A DNA stretch of 64,000 nt from CALKJU01 sp035326425. GTDB lineage: Bacteria; Pseudomonadota; Alphaproteobacteria; Geminicoccales; Geminicoccaceae. This document shows, piece by piece, positions 33,266 to 41,934 of this stretch. The DNA is taken from assembly GCA_035326425.1 (NCBI GenBank), contig DAOLFG010000011.1:40039-104038 (forward strand). Direction: 5' to 3'. Each line of letters starts with the position of its first letter. Within the stretch, counting starts at the first letter, position 1. The notes beneath the pieces are model-generated. The model saw only the letters and a list, made by a program, of their open reading frames with translations. It ran no database searches and was not told the DNA's origin. The translations under genes were made by a program, and so were the position numbers.

Positions 33266-34027
33266 TCACGCCTCTTCCAGGGACACGCTCAACTCGCGCA
33301 GCTCCCGCGTATGCGGATGCGCGACACGGCCCGCGCGCAGGTCCTCGATACTCAACTGCTCGACCATCTCGCCGCCCTGCATCACGCCGAGGCGGTTGCA
33401 CAGATGCGCGATGACCGCGAGGTTGTGGCTGACCATCACATAGGTCAGGCCGCGGCTCTCACGCAGGTCGGCCAGCAGGTTCAGGACCTCCGCCTGCACG
33501 GAGACGTCCAGCGCCGAAGTCGGCTCGTCGAGAAGGAGGATCTTCGGTTCGGCGATCAGCGCCCGCGCGATCGCCACACGCTGCCGCTGGCCGCCCGAAA
33601 GCTGGTGCGGATAGCGGAAGCGCACCGACTGCGGCAGGGCCACATCGGCGAGCACCCGGTTGATGCGCCCGTCAATGTCGCCGATCCGATGGACCAGCAG
33701 GATTTCGGACAGGATGCGATCAATCGTCTGGCGCGGGTGCAGCGAGCCGAACGGGTCCTGGAATACCATCTGCACTTGGCGGAAGAACTCCGGCTGGCGC
33801 CTTTTGGGGACGTCCGTCCCGTCGAAGCAGATCGCGCCGTCCCAGACTTCATTCAAGCCGGCCATGGCACGCAGCACGGTGGACTTGCCCGAGCCGGATT
33901 CGCCGACGATGCCGAAGCTCTCGCGCGACGCCACCGTGAAGCTTGCGCCCTTGACGACCTCTCGCCCCGAGAAGGCGATCCGCAGGTCGCGCATCTCGAT
34001 CATGGGCCTGCTTTCGGCGCCACTCAT
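33266..34027 (-). CDS. Peptide ABC transporter ATP-binding protein (DppF-like)
   Basis: A 253-residue ATPase with Walker A GESGSGKST, Q-loop VFQDPFGSLHP, signature QLSGGQRQRVAIARAL, Walker B ILLLDEPTSALD and the H-loop SHNLAV. Short for DppF, lacking the long oligopeptide C-terminal extension. Start ATG 34027 overlaps the stop of the partner ATPase (ATGA). Works with the subunits up to 38410. Confidence 0.88.
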   Translation of the reverse strand: MSGAESRPMIEMRDLRIAFSGREVVKGASFTVASRESFGIVGESGSGKSTVLRAMAGLNEVWDGAICFDGTDVPKRRQPEFFRQVQMVFQDPFGSLHPRQTIDRILSEILLVHRIGDIDGRINRVLADVALPQSVRFRYPHQLSGGQRQRVAIARALIAEPKILLLDEPTSALDVSVQAEVLNLLADLRESRGLTYVMVSHNLAVIAHLCNRLGVMQGGEMVEQLSIEDLRAGRVAHPHTRELRELSVSLEEA

Positions 34028-34863
34028 GTCCGCGCCTCCTTCAGCCATGCGTCGTCGCGGACCAGCACCGGAAGCCGCGCCTTGGGATGGAGCAGAGACG
34101 GCATGCAGTTCAACAGGCCCTGCGTGTAGGGATGCTTCGCCCGAAGCAGATCCGACGCGGCCATCTCCTCCATGATCCGCCCCATATACATCACCGCAAC
34201 CCGATCGCAGAAATGCGACACCAGCGGCAGGTCGTGGCTGATCAGGATCAGGCCCATGCCGCGGCTTTCGACCAGCTCGTCGATCAGGCGCAGGATTTCG
34301 GCCTGCACGGTCGCATCCAGCGCCGAGGTCGGCTCGTCGGCGATCAGCAGCTCGGGATCGGGCGCCAGCATCATGGCGATCATGGCGCGCTGGCCCATGC
34401 CGCCGGAAATCTCGTGCGGATAGGATTCGAACACCTTCTTCGGGTCGCGGATCCTGACCTGCTCGAGCAGATCGAGCGTCGCGTCGCGCTGTTCCCTGCG
34501 GGAGCCGCCCCTGTGCTCGCGCCAAGTCTCGCCGATCTGCTTGCCGATGGTCTTGACCGGATTGAGCGAATATTTCGGGTCCTGCAGGATGAAGCCGACG
34601 CGCTTGCCGCGTATCCTGCGCATATCCTTCTCGGCCGCCTTCAGGATGTCGATGCCATCCAGCGTCATCCTGTCCGCCGTAACCTGCGCGTTCTTGGGCA
34701 GCAGCTTCATCAGGGCGCGGGCGGTCAGCGACTTGCCCGAGCCGGATTCGCCGACGATGCCGAGCTTCTCGCGACCCAAGGATATCGAGATCCCGCGCAC
34801 CGCCTCGAACCGCGTTGCGCGATTCTCGAAGACGATGCGGAGGTTCTTGATTTCGACCTGCAT
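34024..34863 (-). CDS. Peptide ABC transporter ATP-binding protein (DppD-like)
   Basis: A 279-residue ATPase with Walker A GESGSGKSL, ILQDPKYSLNPVKTIGKQI, signature EISGGMGQRAMIAMM, Walker B LLIADEPTSALD and SHDLPLVSHFCDRV, then HPYTQGLLNCMPSL, the oligopeptide-transporter C-terminal element. The signature Met in place of Gln is common in DppD. Eleven bases after the permease stop. Confidence 0.88.
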   Translation of the reverse strand: MQVEIKNLRIVFENRATRFEAVRGISISLGREKLGIVGESGSGKSLTARALMKLLPKNAQVTADRMTLDGIDILKAAEKDMRRIRGKRVGFILQDPKYSLNPVKTIGKQIGETWREHRGGSRREQRDATLDLLEQVRIRDPKKVFESYPHEISGGMGQRAMIAMMLAPDPELLIADEPTSALDATVQAEILRLIDELVESRGMGLILISHDLPLVSHFCDRVAVMYMGRIMEEMAASDLLRAKHPYTQGLLNCMPSLLHPKARLPVLVRDDAWLKEART

Positions 34864-34873
34864 CCGCGCCTCC

Positions 34874-35779
34874 TCAGTTCTGCTTCGGATCGAGGACGTC
34901 GCGCAGGCCGTCGCCGAGGAAGTTGAAGGCGAGCGAGGTCAGGAGGATCGCGATGCAGGGCGCGACGGCGACCCACCATTGCTGCAATAGATATTGCTTG
35001 GCCGTCGCGATCATCGCGCCCCATTCCGGCGACGGGGGTTGCGCGCCCATGCCGAGGAAGCCGAGGCTGGCCGCGGTGATGATGATCGAGGACATATCGA
35101 GCGTGACGCGTACGATCAGGCTCGGAACACACATCGGCGTGATGTGGCGTGCGACGATGCGCCAGCGCGAGGCTCCGGTCAGGCGGCAGGCGGCGATGAA
35201 GTCGGCGTTGCGCACGGTCAGCGTCTCGGCGCGCGCGATGCGCGCATAGGGCGGCCACGCGGTCAGCGCGATCGCCAAAACGGCGCTCTGGACGCCTGGC
35301 TTCAGGGCGGCGACGAAGGCCAGCGCCAGGATCAGGCGCGGAAAAGCCAGGAAGACGTCGGTGACGCGCATCAGAAGCGTGTCGACCCAGCCGCCGAAAT
35401 AGCCGGCGACGCAGCCCACCGCCAAGCCGATCGGCGCGACCAGCACGACCACGGTGACGACCATGCCGAGCGTCACGCGCCCGCCATAGAGGATGCGCGA
35501 GAGGATGTCGCGGCCAAGCTCGTCGGTGCCGAACAGGTGCTCGGCCGAGGGCCGGGCGAGGCGCGCACTCAGATTCTGCGCGGCCGGATCGTAAGGTGCC
35601 AGCAGCGGCGCGAAAAGGGAGAGCAGCACGCAGGCCACGATGACGGCCAGCCCGATCATGGCCAGCGGGTTGGAGCGCAAGGCGAGCCAGATCCGGTAGC
35701 GCCGCCCCCACGCCGCCTGTGCGCGGGACGACGGCATTTCATCGAGGGCCCAGTTTCGGAAGGTCGCGAGCATATCCAT
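34874..35779 (-). CDS. Peptide ABC transporter permease 2 (DppC-like)
   Basis: A 301-residue inner-membrane permease. The N-terminal helix lies at NPLAMIGLAVIVACVLL, followed by the DppC marker HLFGTDELGRDILSRILYGGR. The EAA loop is ACRLTGASRWRIVARHI. It ends FNFLGDGLRDVLDPKQN, the standard DppC tail. ATG 35779 was chosen because it starts five bases after the permease 1 stop; the frame is open beyond it. Confidence 0.9.
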   Translation of the reverse strand: MDMLATFRNWALDEMPSSRAQAAWGRRYRIWLALRSNPLAMIGLAVIVACVLLSLFAPLLAPYDPAAQNLSARLARPSAEHLFGTDELGRDILSRILYGGRVTLGMVVTVVVLVAPIGLAVGCVAGYFGGWVDTLLMRVTDVFLAFPRLILALAFVAALKPGVQSAVLAIALTAWPPYARIARAETLTVRNADFIAACRLTGASRWRIVARHITPMCVPSLIVRVTLDMSSIIITAASLGFLGMGAQPPSPEWGAMIATAKQYLLQQWWVAVAPCIAILLTSLAFNFLGDGLRDVLDPKQN

Positions 35780-35784
35780 AGGCC

Positions 35785-36798
35785 CTATTTCACACGCGGG
35801 TCGAACACACGGTAGAGAAGGTCGGCCAGGAGATTCAGCGCGACATAGATCAGGCCGATCAGCAAGGTCGCGCCGACAACCGGATTCATGTCGGCGTTCA
35901 TCAGGGAGATGGTCAGGTATTGGCCGAGCCCCGGCCAGGCGAAAACCGTTTCGGTGACGACCGCGCCCTCGAGCAGGCCGGCATAGGTCAGGGCGATGAC
36001 GGTGACCAGCTGCACGACGACGGTGGGAAAGGCGTGGCCCATCACCACGCGGGTCGCCGAAAGCCCCTTGGCCCGCGCCGCGATGATGAACTCCCCGTGC
36101 AGGGCCTCCAGCATGAAAGCGCGCGTCATGCGGGTGATGTAGGCCATCGAGAAATAGCTCAGGATCGACACCGGCAGGACGAGGTGCGCCAAGGCGTCTC
36201 GCAACGCACCCCAGTCGCCGGCGATGACGCTGTCGATGGTCAGGAAGCCGGTTATGGTCGGAACCATATCCTGATAGATGATGTCCTGGCGTCCCGGTCC
36301 GGCGGCGATTCCCAGCCAGGCGTAGAAGATCAGCAGGGCCAGCAGGGCCAGCACGAACACCGGAACCGAATGGCCGGCGAGGCAGACGACGCGGATGACC
36401 TGATCGGTGAGCGAGCCCTGGCGCACCGCCGCCCATATGCCCAGCGGCACGCCGATCAGCACCGCGAGGATCAGGGCGAAGGTGGCGAGCTCCATCGTCG
36501 CCGGGAAGTAATGGGCGATGTCGGTGGTGACGGGATTGCGCGTGAGGATCGAGTTGCCGAAATCGCCCCGCGCGACATCGCCGAGATAGCGCAGGAACTG
36601 CATAACGATCGGCTGGTCGAGCCCCATCTCGACGCGGGTACGCTGGATCACCGCCTCGGGCGCATTGTCGCCGACTGCCGCAATGACGGGATCGACCGGC
36701 ATCACCCGGCCGATCATGAAGGTGACGATGGCAAGCCCGAGCAGCGTCGCGAGGACGCTGCCGAGCAATGTGCCGAGGCTCTTGATCATGCCGCTCAC
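35785..36798 (-). CDS. Peptide ABC transporter permease 1 (DppB-like)
   Basis: A 337-residue inner-membrane permease with six helices. LGLDQPIVMQFLRYLGDVARGDFGNS near residue 55-80 is the DppB periplasmic marker, and TRAFMLEALHGEFIIAARAKGL holds the EAA loop. It ends LADLLYRVFDPRVK. GTG 36798 has GGGAA upstream; ATG 36789 is possible. It follows the binding protein by 13 bases. Confidence 0.9.
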   Translation of the reverse strand: MSGMIKSLGTLLGSVLATLLGLAIVTFMIGRVMPVDPVIAAVGDNAPEAVIQRTRVEMGLDQPIVMQFLRYLGDVARGDFGNSILTRNPVTTDIAHYFPATMELATFALILAVLIGVPLGIWAAVRQGSLTDQVIRVVCLAGHSVPVFVLALLALLIFYAWLGIAAGPGRQDIIYQDMVPTITGFLTIDSVIAGDWGALRDALAHLVLPVSILSYFSMAYITRMTRAFMLEALHGEFIIAARAKGLSATRVVMGHAFPTVVVQLVTVIALTYAGLLEGAVVTETVFAWPGLGQYLTISLMNADMNPVVGATLLIGLIYVALNLLADLLYRVFDPRVK

Positions 36799-36811
36799 AT
36801 CGTTCCCGCGA

Positions 36812-38410
36812 CTAGGCCTTGGTGACTTCCGTATAGGAATGGCCGGACGAGATGGCGCTGAGCCGCATTCCCTCGACGCCCGGACGGCAAGCCACGGTGG
36901 TGAACGGCTGCATCATGATCGCGTAGGGGCTGTTGTGCATGACGTGCTTCTGCAGCTCGACATACAGATCCAGACGCTTCTGCGGGTCCCTCTCGTCGCG
37001 CGCGGCGAGCGCCATGCCGGCGAGCGCGTCGTCCTTGAAATGCGAACGCCAGCCAAAGGGCTTGTTCGGCGCATCGTCGGAATTGTCACGGTTGATGCAG
37101 AACGCATCGACATTGGCGTGCGGGTCGAAATAGTCCGTGCCCCAGGCCGCCAGGATCATCTGATGCTGGCGAGCGCGCATCTTGGTCAGCACCTGGCGGT
37201 TCTCGGCCGCGAGCAGATTCACCTCGATGCCGATCTCGGCAAGGTTGGCCTGGACCGTCTGGGCGATGTCCGGATAGGGCTGCGCCGAATAATGGTCCAT
37301 GTCGATGGAAAAGCCGTCGGGGAAGCCGGCCTCGGCCAGCAGCGCCTTGGCCTTCGCGCTGTCCTTCTGGAAGGGGTTCTCGTCATACGCGCCTGGCAGG
37401 CCCTTCGGGACGATCGACTGGTGCACCTCATGCGTCGCCGGGAGGATGTTCTTCTGGATACCCTCATAGTCCAGCGCCCACTTGACGGCTTCCCAGACCT
37501 TCGGGTCCTTCAGCTTCTCATGTGACACGTTCATCGTGACGTGGACCAGCGAGGCTTGGCCCTTGCGCAGCAGGACGATGTTCGGATCGCCCTGAAGCGT
37601 CTTGATCTGCTCGCTGGTCAGGTTGCGGGCGATGTCGACGTCGCCCTGCTGAAGCGTCAGCAGCTGCGCCGAGGGGTCGCCGATATGGCGCAGGATGACA
37701 CGCTGCAGCGAGCCCTGGTAGCCGCCGTTCGGATTGATCTGCATGGTGACCGAGTCGCTCGGGCGCCAGGCCTGGAGCATGAACGCGCCGGAGCCGGCCG
37801 AGTTCTTCTGGAGCCAGCCATTGCCCCAGTCGCCGTCCGCCGCGTTCGCTGACACGACCGCCTTCTCGACGACGGAACCGATATTGGCGGAAAGGCAATA
37901 GAGCAGAAAGCCGATCGAGGTCGGCTCTGCGGTGGTCAGCACCAGCGTCTCCGGGTCGGTCGCGCGGATGCCTTGCGTGACATTTTCGGCGTTCCAGCCG
38001 AACTGGGTGAGAATGAAGGCCGGGCCCTTGTTCATCGAGACGCAGCGCTGCAGCGAATAGGCGCAATCCTCGGCGGTCAGGTTGCCGCCCGACGAGAATT
38101 TCAGGCCCTTCTTGATCTTGAAGGTGAAGGTCTTGCCGTCGTCTCCCGCGGTCCAGCTCTCGGCGACCTGCGGATCGACCCTGTTCGGATCGTCGAAGCT
38201 CGGCTGCACGAGCTGCTGGTACATGTTGCCGCAGATTTCGGATCCGACCGCCTCGTAGCTCTCATGAGGATCGAGGCTCGTCATGTTGTCGAGTTGCTGT
38301 GCAACGACGAGAATGTTCTTCGGCGTGGCCGCGAAGACATCCGCCACCGACAGATAGGATATGGCCGGAAAGGCAGCCGAGGCGGCAATAAGCTGGCGCC
38401 TGGAAAGCAT
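36812..38410 (-). CDS. Peptide-type ABC substrate-binding protein (family 5), Tat-type signal
   Basis: A 532-residue periplasmic solute-binding protein. Its N-terminus MLSRRQLIAASAAFPAIS has a twin-arginine SRRQLI motif with a weakly hydrophobic core, suggesting export after folding by Tat. The family-5 signature region is KIKKGLKFSSGGNLTAEDCAYS, with the usual LDPHESYE before it. First gene of the six-gene operon ending with the D-aminopeptidase, so its ligand is probably a short peptide containing D-residues; this is inferred from context. Confidence 0.88.
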   Translation of the reverse strand: MLSRRQLIAASAAFPAISYLSVADVFAATPKNILVVAQQLDNMTSLDPHESYEAVGSEICGNMYQQLVQPSFDDPNRVDPQVAESWTAGDDGKTFTFKIKKGLKFSSGGNLTAEDCAYSLQRCVSMNKGPAFILTQFGWNAENVTQGIRATDPETLVLTTAEPTSIGFLLYCLSANIGSVVEKAVVSANAADGDWGNGWLQKNSAGSGAFMLQAWRPSDSVTMQINPNGGYQGSLQRVILRHIGDPSAQLLTLQQGDVDIARNLTSEQIKTLQGDPNIVLLRKGQASLVHVTMNVSHEKLKDPKVWEAVKWALDYEGIQKNILPATHEVHQSIVPKGLPGAYDENPFQKDSAKAKALLAEAGFPDGFSIDMDHYSAQPYPDIAQTVQANLAEIGIEVNLLAAENRQVLTKMRARQHQMILAAWGTDYFDPHANVDAFCINRDNSDDAPNKPFGWRSHFKDDALAGMALAARDERDPQKRLDLYVELQKHVMHNSPYAIMMQPFTTVACRPGVEGMRLSAISSGHSYTEVTKA

Positions 38411-38691
38411 GGCGGGACTCCCCTTGGTCGTTGATTTGATTTCAAGACCGGGGAGGATGGTTTGCAGCAGCTTCTTCAGGCGGTTTGCCTGTCCTCCGGC
38501 GGTTCTTGCGCGTGCAGCTATCAGCCTATTCCGCGCGTAGCCAATGCCAATTGCGAGACAGGGTAGCTAAAAAACTCATACTGCTTTGTTTTCAGCCGGT
38601 TACGTAGATTCCTTTCGCATCCCCGACTCGAGGAGCAGGGTTGCACGGGCGCATTTTCGGACACAGATAGACCGACCCAAGGAGGCGCCTA
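38411..38691. promoter_or_regulatory. Divergent promoter region of the importer and M19 dipeptidase
   Basis: These 281 bases contain no gene and separate two outward-reading units. A stretch at 38541-38548 (CCAATGCC followed closely by TTGCG) recurs at 40679-40686 between the transaminase and LysR genes, so it may be a LysR site. The area around 38570-38590 is A/T-rich (AAAAAAC, TTTGTTTT) and probably holds core promoters. AAGGAGG precedes the M19 ATG. Confidence 0.4.
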
Positions 38692-39729
38692 ATGGCCAAC
38701 CCGAATCCCGTGCCTGTCTTCGACGGCCACAACGACGTTCTCCTGAGGTTGTGGAGAGGCAGAGGCCCGGACGCGGCCAGTCGTTTCATCGAGGGCGAGG
38801 ACAAGGGGCATATCGATCTGCCGCGTGCGCGAAAGGGGGCGCTGGCAGGGGGGCTCTGTGCCGTCTATGTGCCCTCCGAGCGGGTTCTCGATTCCGACGG
38901 CAACTGGCCGACGCCCACCCGAGAGGAAGCGCTGGAGGTTACCACGGCCATGGCCGGGCTCCTCGCCCGGATCGAGCACGAGGCGCATGGAGGCCTGAAA
39001 ATCTGTCGCTCGACCGCCGACATCCGCGCGGCGATGGTGCAGGGCAGCTTTGCCTCGGTGTTCCATATCGAAGGCGTCGAGGCGATCGGGGCGGACCTGG
39101 ACCTGCTCTACCTCCTGCATGCCGCCGGCCTGCGTTCGCTCGGCCCTGTCTGGAGTCGCCCCAATATCTTCGCCTTCGGTGTGCCGTTCCGTTTTCCGTC
39201 CACGCCGGACATCGGGCCGGGGCTGAGCGCGCATGGCAAGGCGTTGATACGCGCCTGCAACGAGCTGAGGATCATGGTGGACCTGTCGCATATCAACGAG
39301 GCGGGCTTCTGGGACATCGCGAAGCTCTCGACTGCGCCACTCGTCGCCTCGCATTCCAATGTTCACGCCATCTGCCCGCACAGCCGCAACCTGACCGACC
39401 GTCAGCTCGACGCAATCCGGGACACCGGCGGGCTTGTCGGGATCAATCTCGGCGTCGCCTTCCTCAATCCCACCGGCGAAAGGGACGCCTCCCTGCCGCT
39501 TTCGGCCTTTGTTCGCCACGTCGACTATGTTGTCGAGCGCATCGGCGTCGATCATGTCGCCTTCGGCTCGGATTTCGACGGCACGACGATTTCCAACGAG
39601 ATCAGGGACGTCGCGGACTTGCCCAAGCTGGTCGAGGCGCTGCGCGCGGCGGGATATGACGGCGAGGCGCTGGCGAAGATCGCCCACCTGAACTGGATTC
39701 GTGTTCTCGAGCAGACCTGGGGCGCTTGA
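38692..39729 (+). CDS. M19 membrane-dipeptidase (renal dipeptidase) family enzyme
   Basis: A 345-residue zinc dipeptidase. Metal ligands are in FDGHNDVLL (His13, Asp15), FHIEGVEA (bridging Glu near 125), and the two histidines of ASHSNVHAICPHSRNLTD region near residues 220-232, with FGSDFDGT at the end of the barrel. M19 enzymes cleave dipeptides and accept a D-residue at the C-terminal position. There is no signal peptide, so it acts in the cytoplasm after import. A strong AAGGAGG ribosome site fixes the start. Confidence 0.92.
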   Translation: MANPNPVPVFDGHNDVLLRLWRGRGPDAASRFIEGEDKGHIDLPRARKGALAGGLCAVYVPSERVLDSDGNWPTPTREEALEVTTAMAGLLARIEHEAHGGLKICRSTADIRAAMVQGSFASVFHIEGVEAIGADLDLLYLLHAAGLRSLGPVWSRPNIFAFGVPFRFPSTPDIGPGLSAHGKALIRACNELRIMVDLSHINEAGFWDIAKLSTAPLVASHSNVHAICPHSRNLTDRQLDAIRDTGGLVGINLGVAFLNPTGERDASLPLSAFVRHVDYVVERIGVDHVAFGSDFDGTTISNEIRDVADLPKLVEALRAAGYDGEALAKIAHLNWIRVLEQTWGA

Positions 39730-39762
39730 ACCGCGCCGCAGTGGCTGCGTCGATCCTCGAGA

Positions 39763-40629
39763 TCACGCAATTTTCTCGCAGGTCCGCGCCATCGCGAGAT
39801 AGATGTCCTGCAAATGGCGAGTCGCCGGTCCCGGCTTGCCGTCGCCGATCAGCGTGTCGGCGATGCGCACGACCGGGGTGACGAGGCTCGACGCGCTGGT
39901 CAGGAAAGCTTCCGCCGCGCCCTGCGCCTCGGCGATGGTGAAGGGGCGCTCCTCCAGGGCAATGCCGCGCGATTGCGCCAGCGCCATGACGGAGCGGCGG
40001 GTGCAGCCCGGCAGCGTCGCTTGCGAGTTGGGCCGGGTGACGATCGCGCCCTGCCTGGTCACGATGAACGCCGTCGAGGACGCGCCTTCGGTGATGCATC
40101 CGTCCTCGAACATCCAGACGTCGTCGAAGCGGTTGGCCTTGGCCGCCTCCTTGGCCAGCGCCTGGCCCAGCAGCATCACCGTCTTGATGTCCCGCCGGCG
40201 CCAGCGCGGATCCGGCGTCAGCATGACCGCCACGCCATCGCGCTGCTGGGCGGTGTCGTAGAGCTTCTTCGGCTGGGTGAAGGCCACGAAGGTCGGCTTC
40301 ATGTCCGCTTCGGGGTGGAAGTTGCGCTCCGCCGCGCCGCGCGAAACCTGCATGTAAATGGTTCCGTCGGTCATGCCGTTGCGGGCCACCAGCTCGACCT
40401 GCACGGCGCGCACCGCATCGAGCGGCATCGGCAACGGAATGTCGATCTCGCCGAGCGAGCGCTCGAACCGGGCCAGATGCAGGTCGTTGTCGATGAGATG
40501 GCCATCGACCATCGCCGTCACTTCATAGATCGCGTCCCCGAACAGGAAACCGCGATCCATGATGGAAATTTTCGCCTCGTGCTCGGCGACGAAATCGCCG
40601 TTAACGTAGATTTGCCGCGTCATGGTCAT
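39763..40629 (-). CDS. D-amino-acid transaminase (class IV PLP enzyme)
   Basis: A 288-residue aminotransferase resembling bacterial D-alanine transaminase. Matching segments are MDRGFLFGDAIYEVTAMVDG at the N-terminus, IYMQVSRGAAERNF for the carboxylate site, RRDIKTVMLLGQALAK with the Schiff-base Lys149, and DGCITEGASSTAF with Glu181. It would convert D-amino acids and 2-oxoglutarate to keto acids and D-Glu. ATG 40629 (or 40623) begins at the family N-terminus. Convergent with the M19 gene and divergent from the LysR gene. A branched-chain L-specific relative is less likely. Confidence 0.85.
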   Translation of the reverse strand: MTMTRQIYVNGDFVAEHEAKISIMDRGFLFGDAIYEVTAMVDGHLIDNDLHLARFERSLGEIDIPLPMPLDAVRAVQVELVARNGMTDGTIYMQVSRGAAERNFHPEADMKPTFVAFTQPKKLYDTAQQRDGVAVMLTPDPRWRRRDIKTVMLLGQALAKEAAKANRFDDVWMFEDGCITEGASSTAFIVTRQGAIVTRPNSQATLPGCTRRSVMALAQSRGIALEERPFTIAEAQGAAEAFLTSASSLVTPVVRIADTLIGDGKPGPATRHLQDIYLAMARTCEKIA

Positions 40630-40772
40630 CACATCGCCGAGACTTTGACGGCAAGCTAGTGACGCCGGGCGGAAATGGCCAATGCCGGTTTTTGCGCAGA
40701 TCAGACCGTTTTCGCATAGCCCTGTTCCATGCCCCAGCACGGGGCTATCGTCGCGCCGGCAAGGAGCCGGCG
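40630..40772. promoter_or_regulatory. Divergent promoter region of transaminase and LysR regulator
   Basis: These 143 bases hold both promoters. CCAATGCC (40679-40686) followed by TTTTTGCG repeats the motif at 38541. LysR regulators usually bind in such divergent regions, next to their own gene. AAGGAG lies nine bases before the lysR ATG. Confidence 0.4.
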
Positions 40773-41747
40773 ATGGAACTGAAGTGGCTCGAGGATTTCG
40801 TGATGCTGGCGAGCACGGCGAGTTTCTCGCGCGCCGCCGAGGCACGCCATGTCACGCAATCGGCTTTCAGCCGGCGCATCAAGCAGCTCGAGGCATGGCT
40901 GGAGGTTTCGCTGGTCAGTCGCGCCACCATTCCGGCCGAGCTGACGCCCGAGGGCAAGGCCTTCCTGCCGATCGCCCAGGAGTCGATCCGCACCTTCTAC
41001 AGCACGCGCGACACGCTGCGTCCCGCCAATCCTCGCCGTCAGCTCAGCGTGAATCTGGCCTCGTTGCATACGCTGACGGTGACGATGATGCCGGAATGGC
41101 TGGCCCGGATCGATGCCGCCGCGCCCGGCATCCGCACCCGGCTGATCCCGGATCGCGGCGGCATCGAGGCCAATCTCGACGCGCTGGTCAGCGGCGAGGC
41201 GGACATGCTGCTGACCTACGCGCATCCTTATGTGCCCGTGCTTCTCGACCTGGACCAGTTCGACTGGGTGACACTCGGGTATGAGACGATCCTGCCCGTC
41301 ATCGCGCCGCGCCTGCACATGGACGGCTGGCCCGATCCGTCCGCCCATGTCGATTTCCTCGATCACGCCGCACGGAACAGGATCGAGGTACCCTATCTGG
41401 ACTACGGGCCTGTCTCGTTCTTCGGAACGGCACTGCGGCGGCTGTTCGCCGACAGGCCGTTCCAGCGCCGTGTCACGCATGAGAACTCGATCAGCGTCGG
41501 CTTGCGGGAGCTCGCGCTTCACGGCTGGGGGCTGTGCTGGCTACCGGAAAGCCTGGTGAAGGACGATCTCGCCTGCCGGCGCCTGGTCCTCGCCTCCCTG
41601 CGGCCCGAGTGGCAGTTGCCCGTGGAAATCCGGCTCTACCGCTATCGCGGGGAGGAACGGCGCTACGCATACGACCTTTGGCAAACCATCTCCGAAGCCC
41701 TGCGCCTCCAGCGCCAGGGGACGGAAGACGCCATGGCGTCAGTCTAA
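40773..41747 (+). CDS. LysR-family transcriptional regulator
   Basis: A 324-residue regulator. Residues 1-60 form the winged helix-turn-helix: LEDFVMLASTASFSRAAEA, then TQSAFSRRIKQLEAWL. The rest is a type 2 periplasmic-binding-like co-inducer domain. ATG 40773 follows AAGGAG. It sits divergent to the transaminase and at the edge of the D-peptide island, so it is the obvious local regulator; a peptide or D-amino acid could be its inducer. Confidence 0.9.
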   Translation: MELKWLEDFVMLASTASFSRAAEARHVTQSAFSRRIKQLEAWLEVSLVSRATIPAELTPEGKAFLPIAQESIRTFYSTRDTLRPANPRRQLSVNLASLHTLTVTMMPEWLARIDAAAPGIRTRLIPDRGGIEANLDALVSGEADMLLTYAHPYVPVLLDLDQFDWVTLGYETILPVIAPRLHMDGWPDPSAHVDFLDHAARNRIEVPYLDYGPVSFFGTALRRLFADRPFQRRVTHENSISVGLRELALHGWGLCWLPESLVKDDLACRRLVLASLRPEWQLPVEIRLYRYRGEERRYAYDLWQTISEALRLQRQGTEDAMASV

Positions 41748-41891
41748 CTAAAATGAAAGGCCCTGCAGCTCTGTGTACGGTCCCGGGATGTGGTGTGACG
41801 GATCGATCCTGAATCGTTCCGATTCCTCGGTCCAGGCTCGGCAGACGTGCTCATAGGGCGTCGGGCCCTCGAGGATCCCGAGCCTGCGGGC
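41748..41891 (-). pseudogene. IS481-like transposase, 3' fragment
   Basis: About 47 codons at the minus-strand end of a frame read ARRLGILEGPTPYEHVCRAW, then TEESERFRIDPSHHIPGPYT, which matches the C-terminus of IS481-family integrase-type transposases. The catalytic DDE domain and start are missing; upstream sequence soon loses similarity. The fragment's stop codon touches the stop of the LysR gene. It is a remnant of an insertion sequence at the border of the D-peptide island. Confidence 0.7.
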
Positions 41892-41934
41892 GTGGGCGCG
41901 GCGTCGAGCCGGAGCGATGGGGAGTCGGCGATCC

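Noticed and set aside
33266..34525. Extended fusion frame upstream of the DppF-like ATPase
   Set aside because: The extra N-terminal part is antisense-like reading of the neighbouring ATPase in a different frame; the ATGA overlap at 34024-34027 gives the real start.
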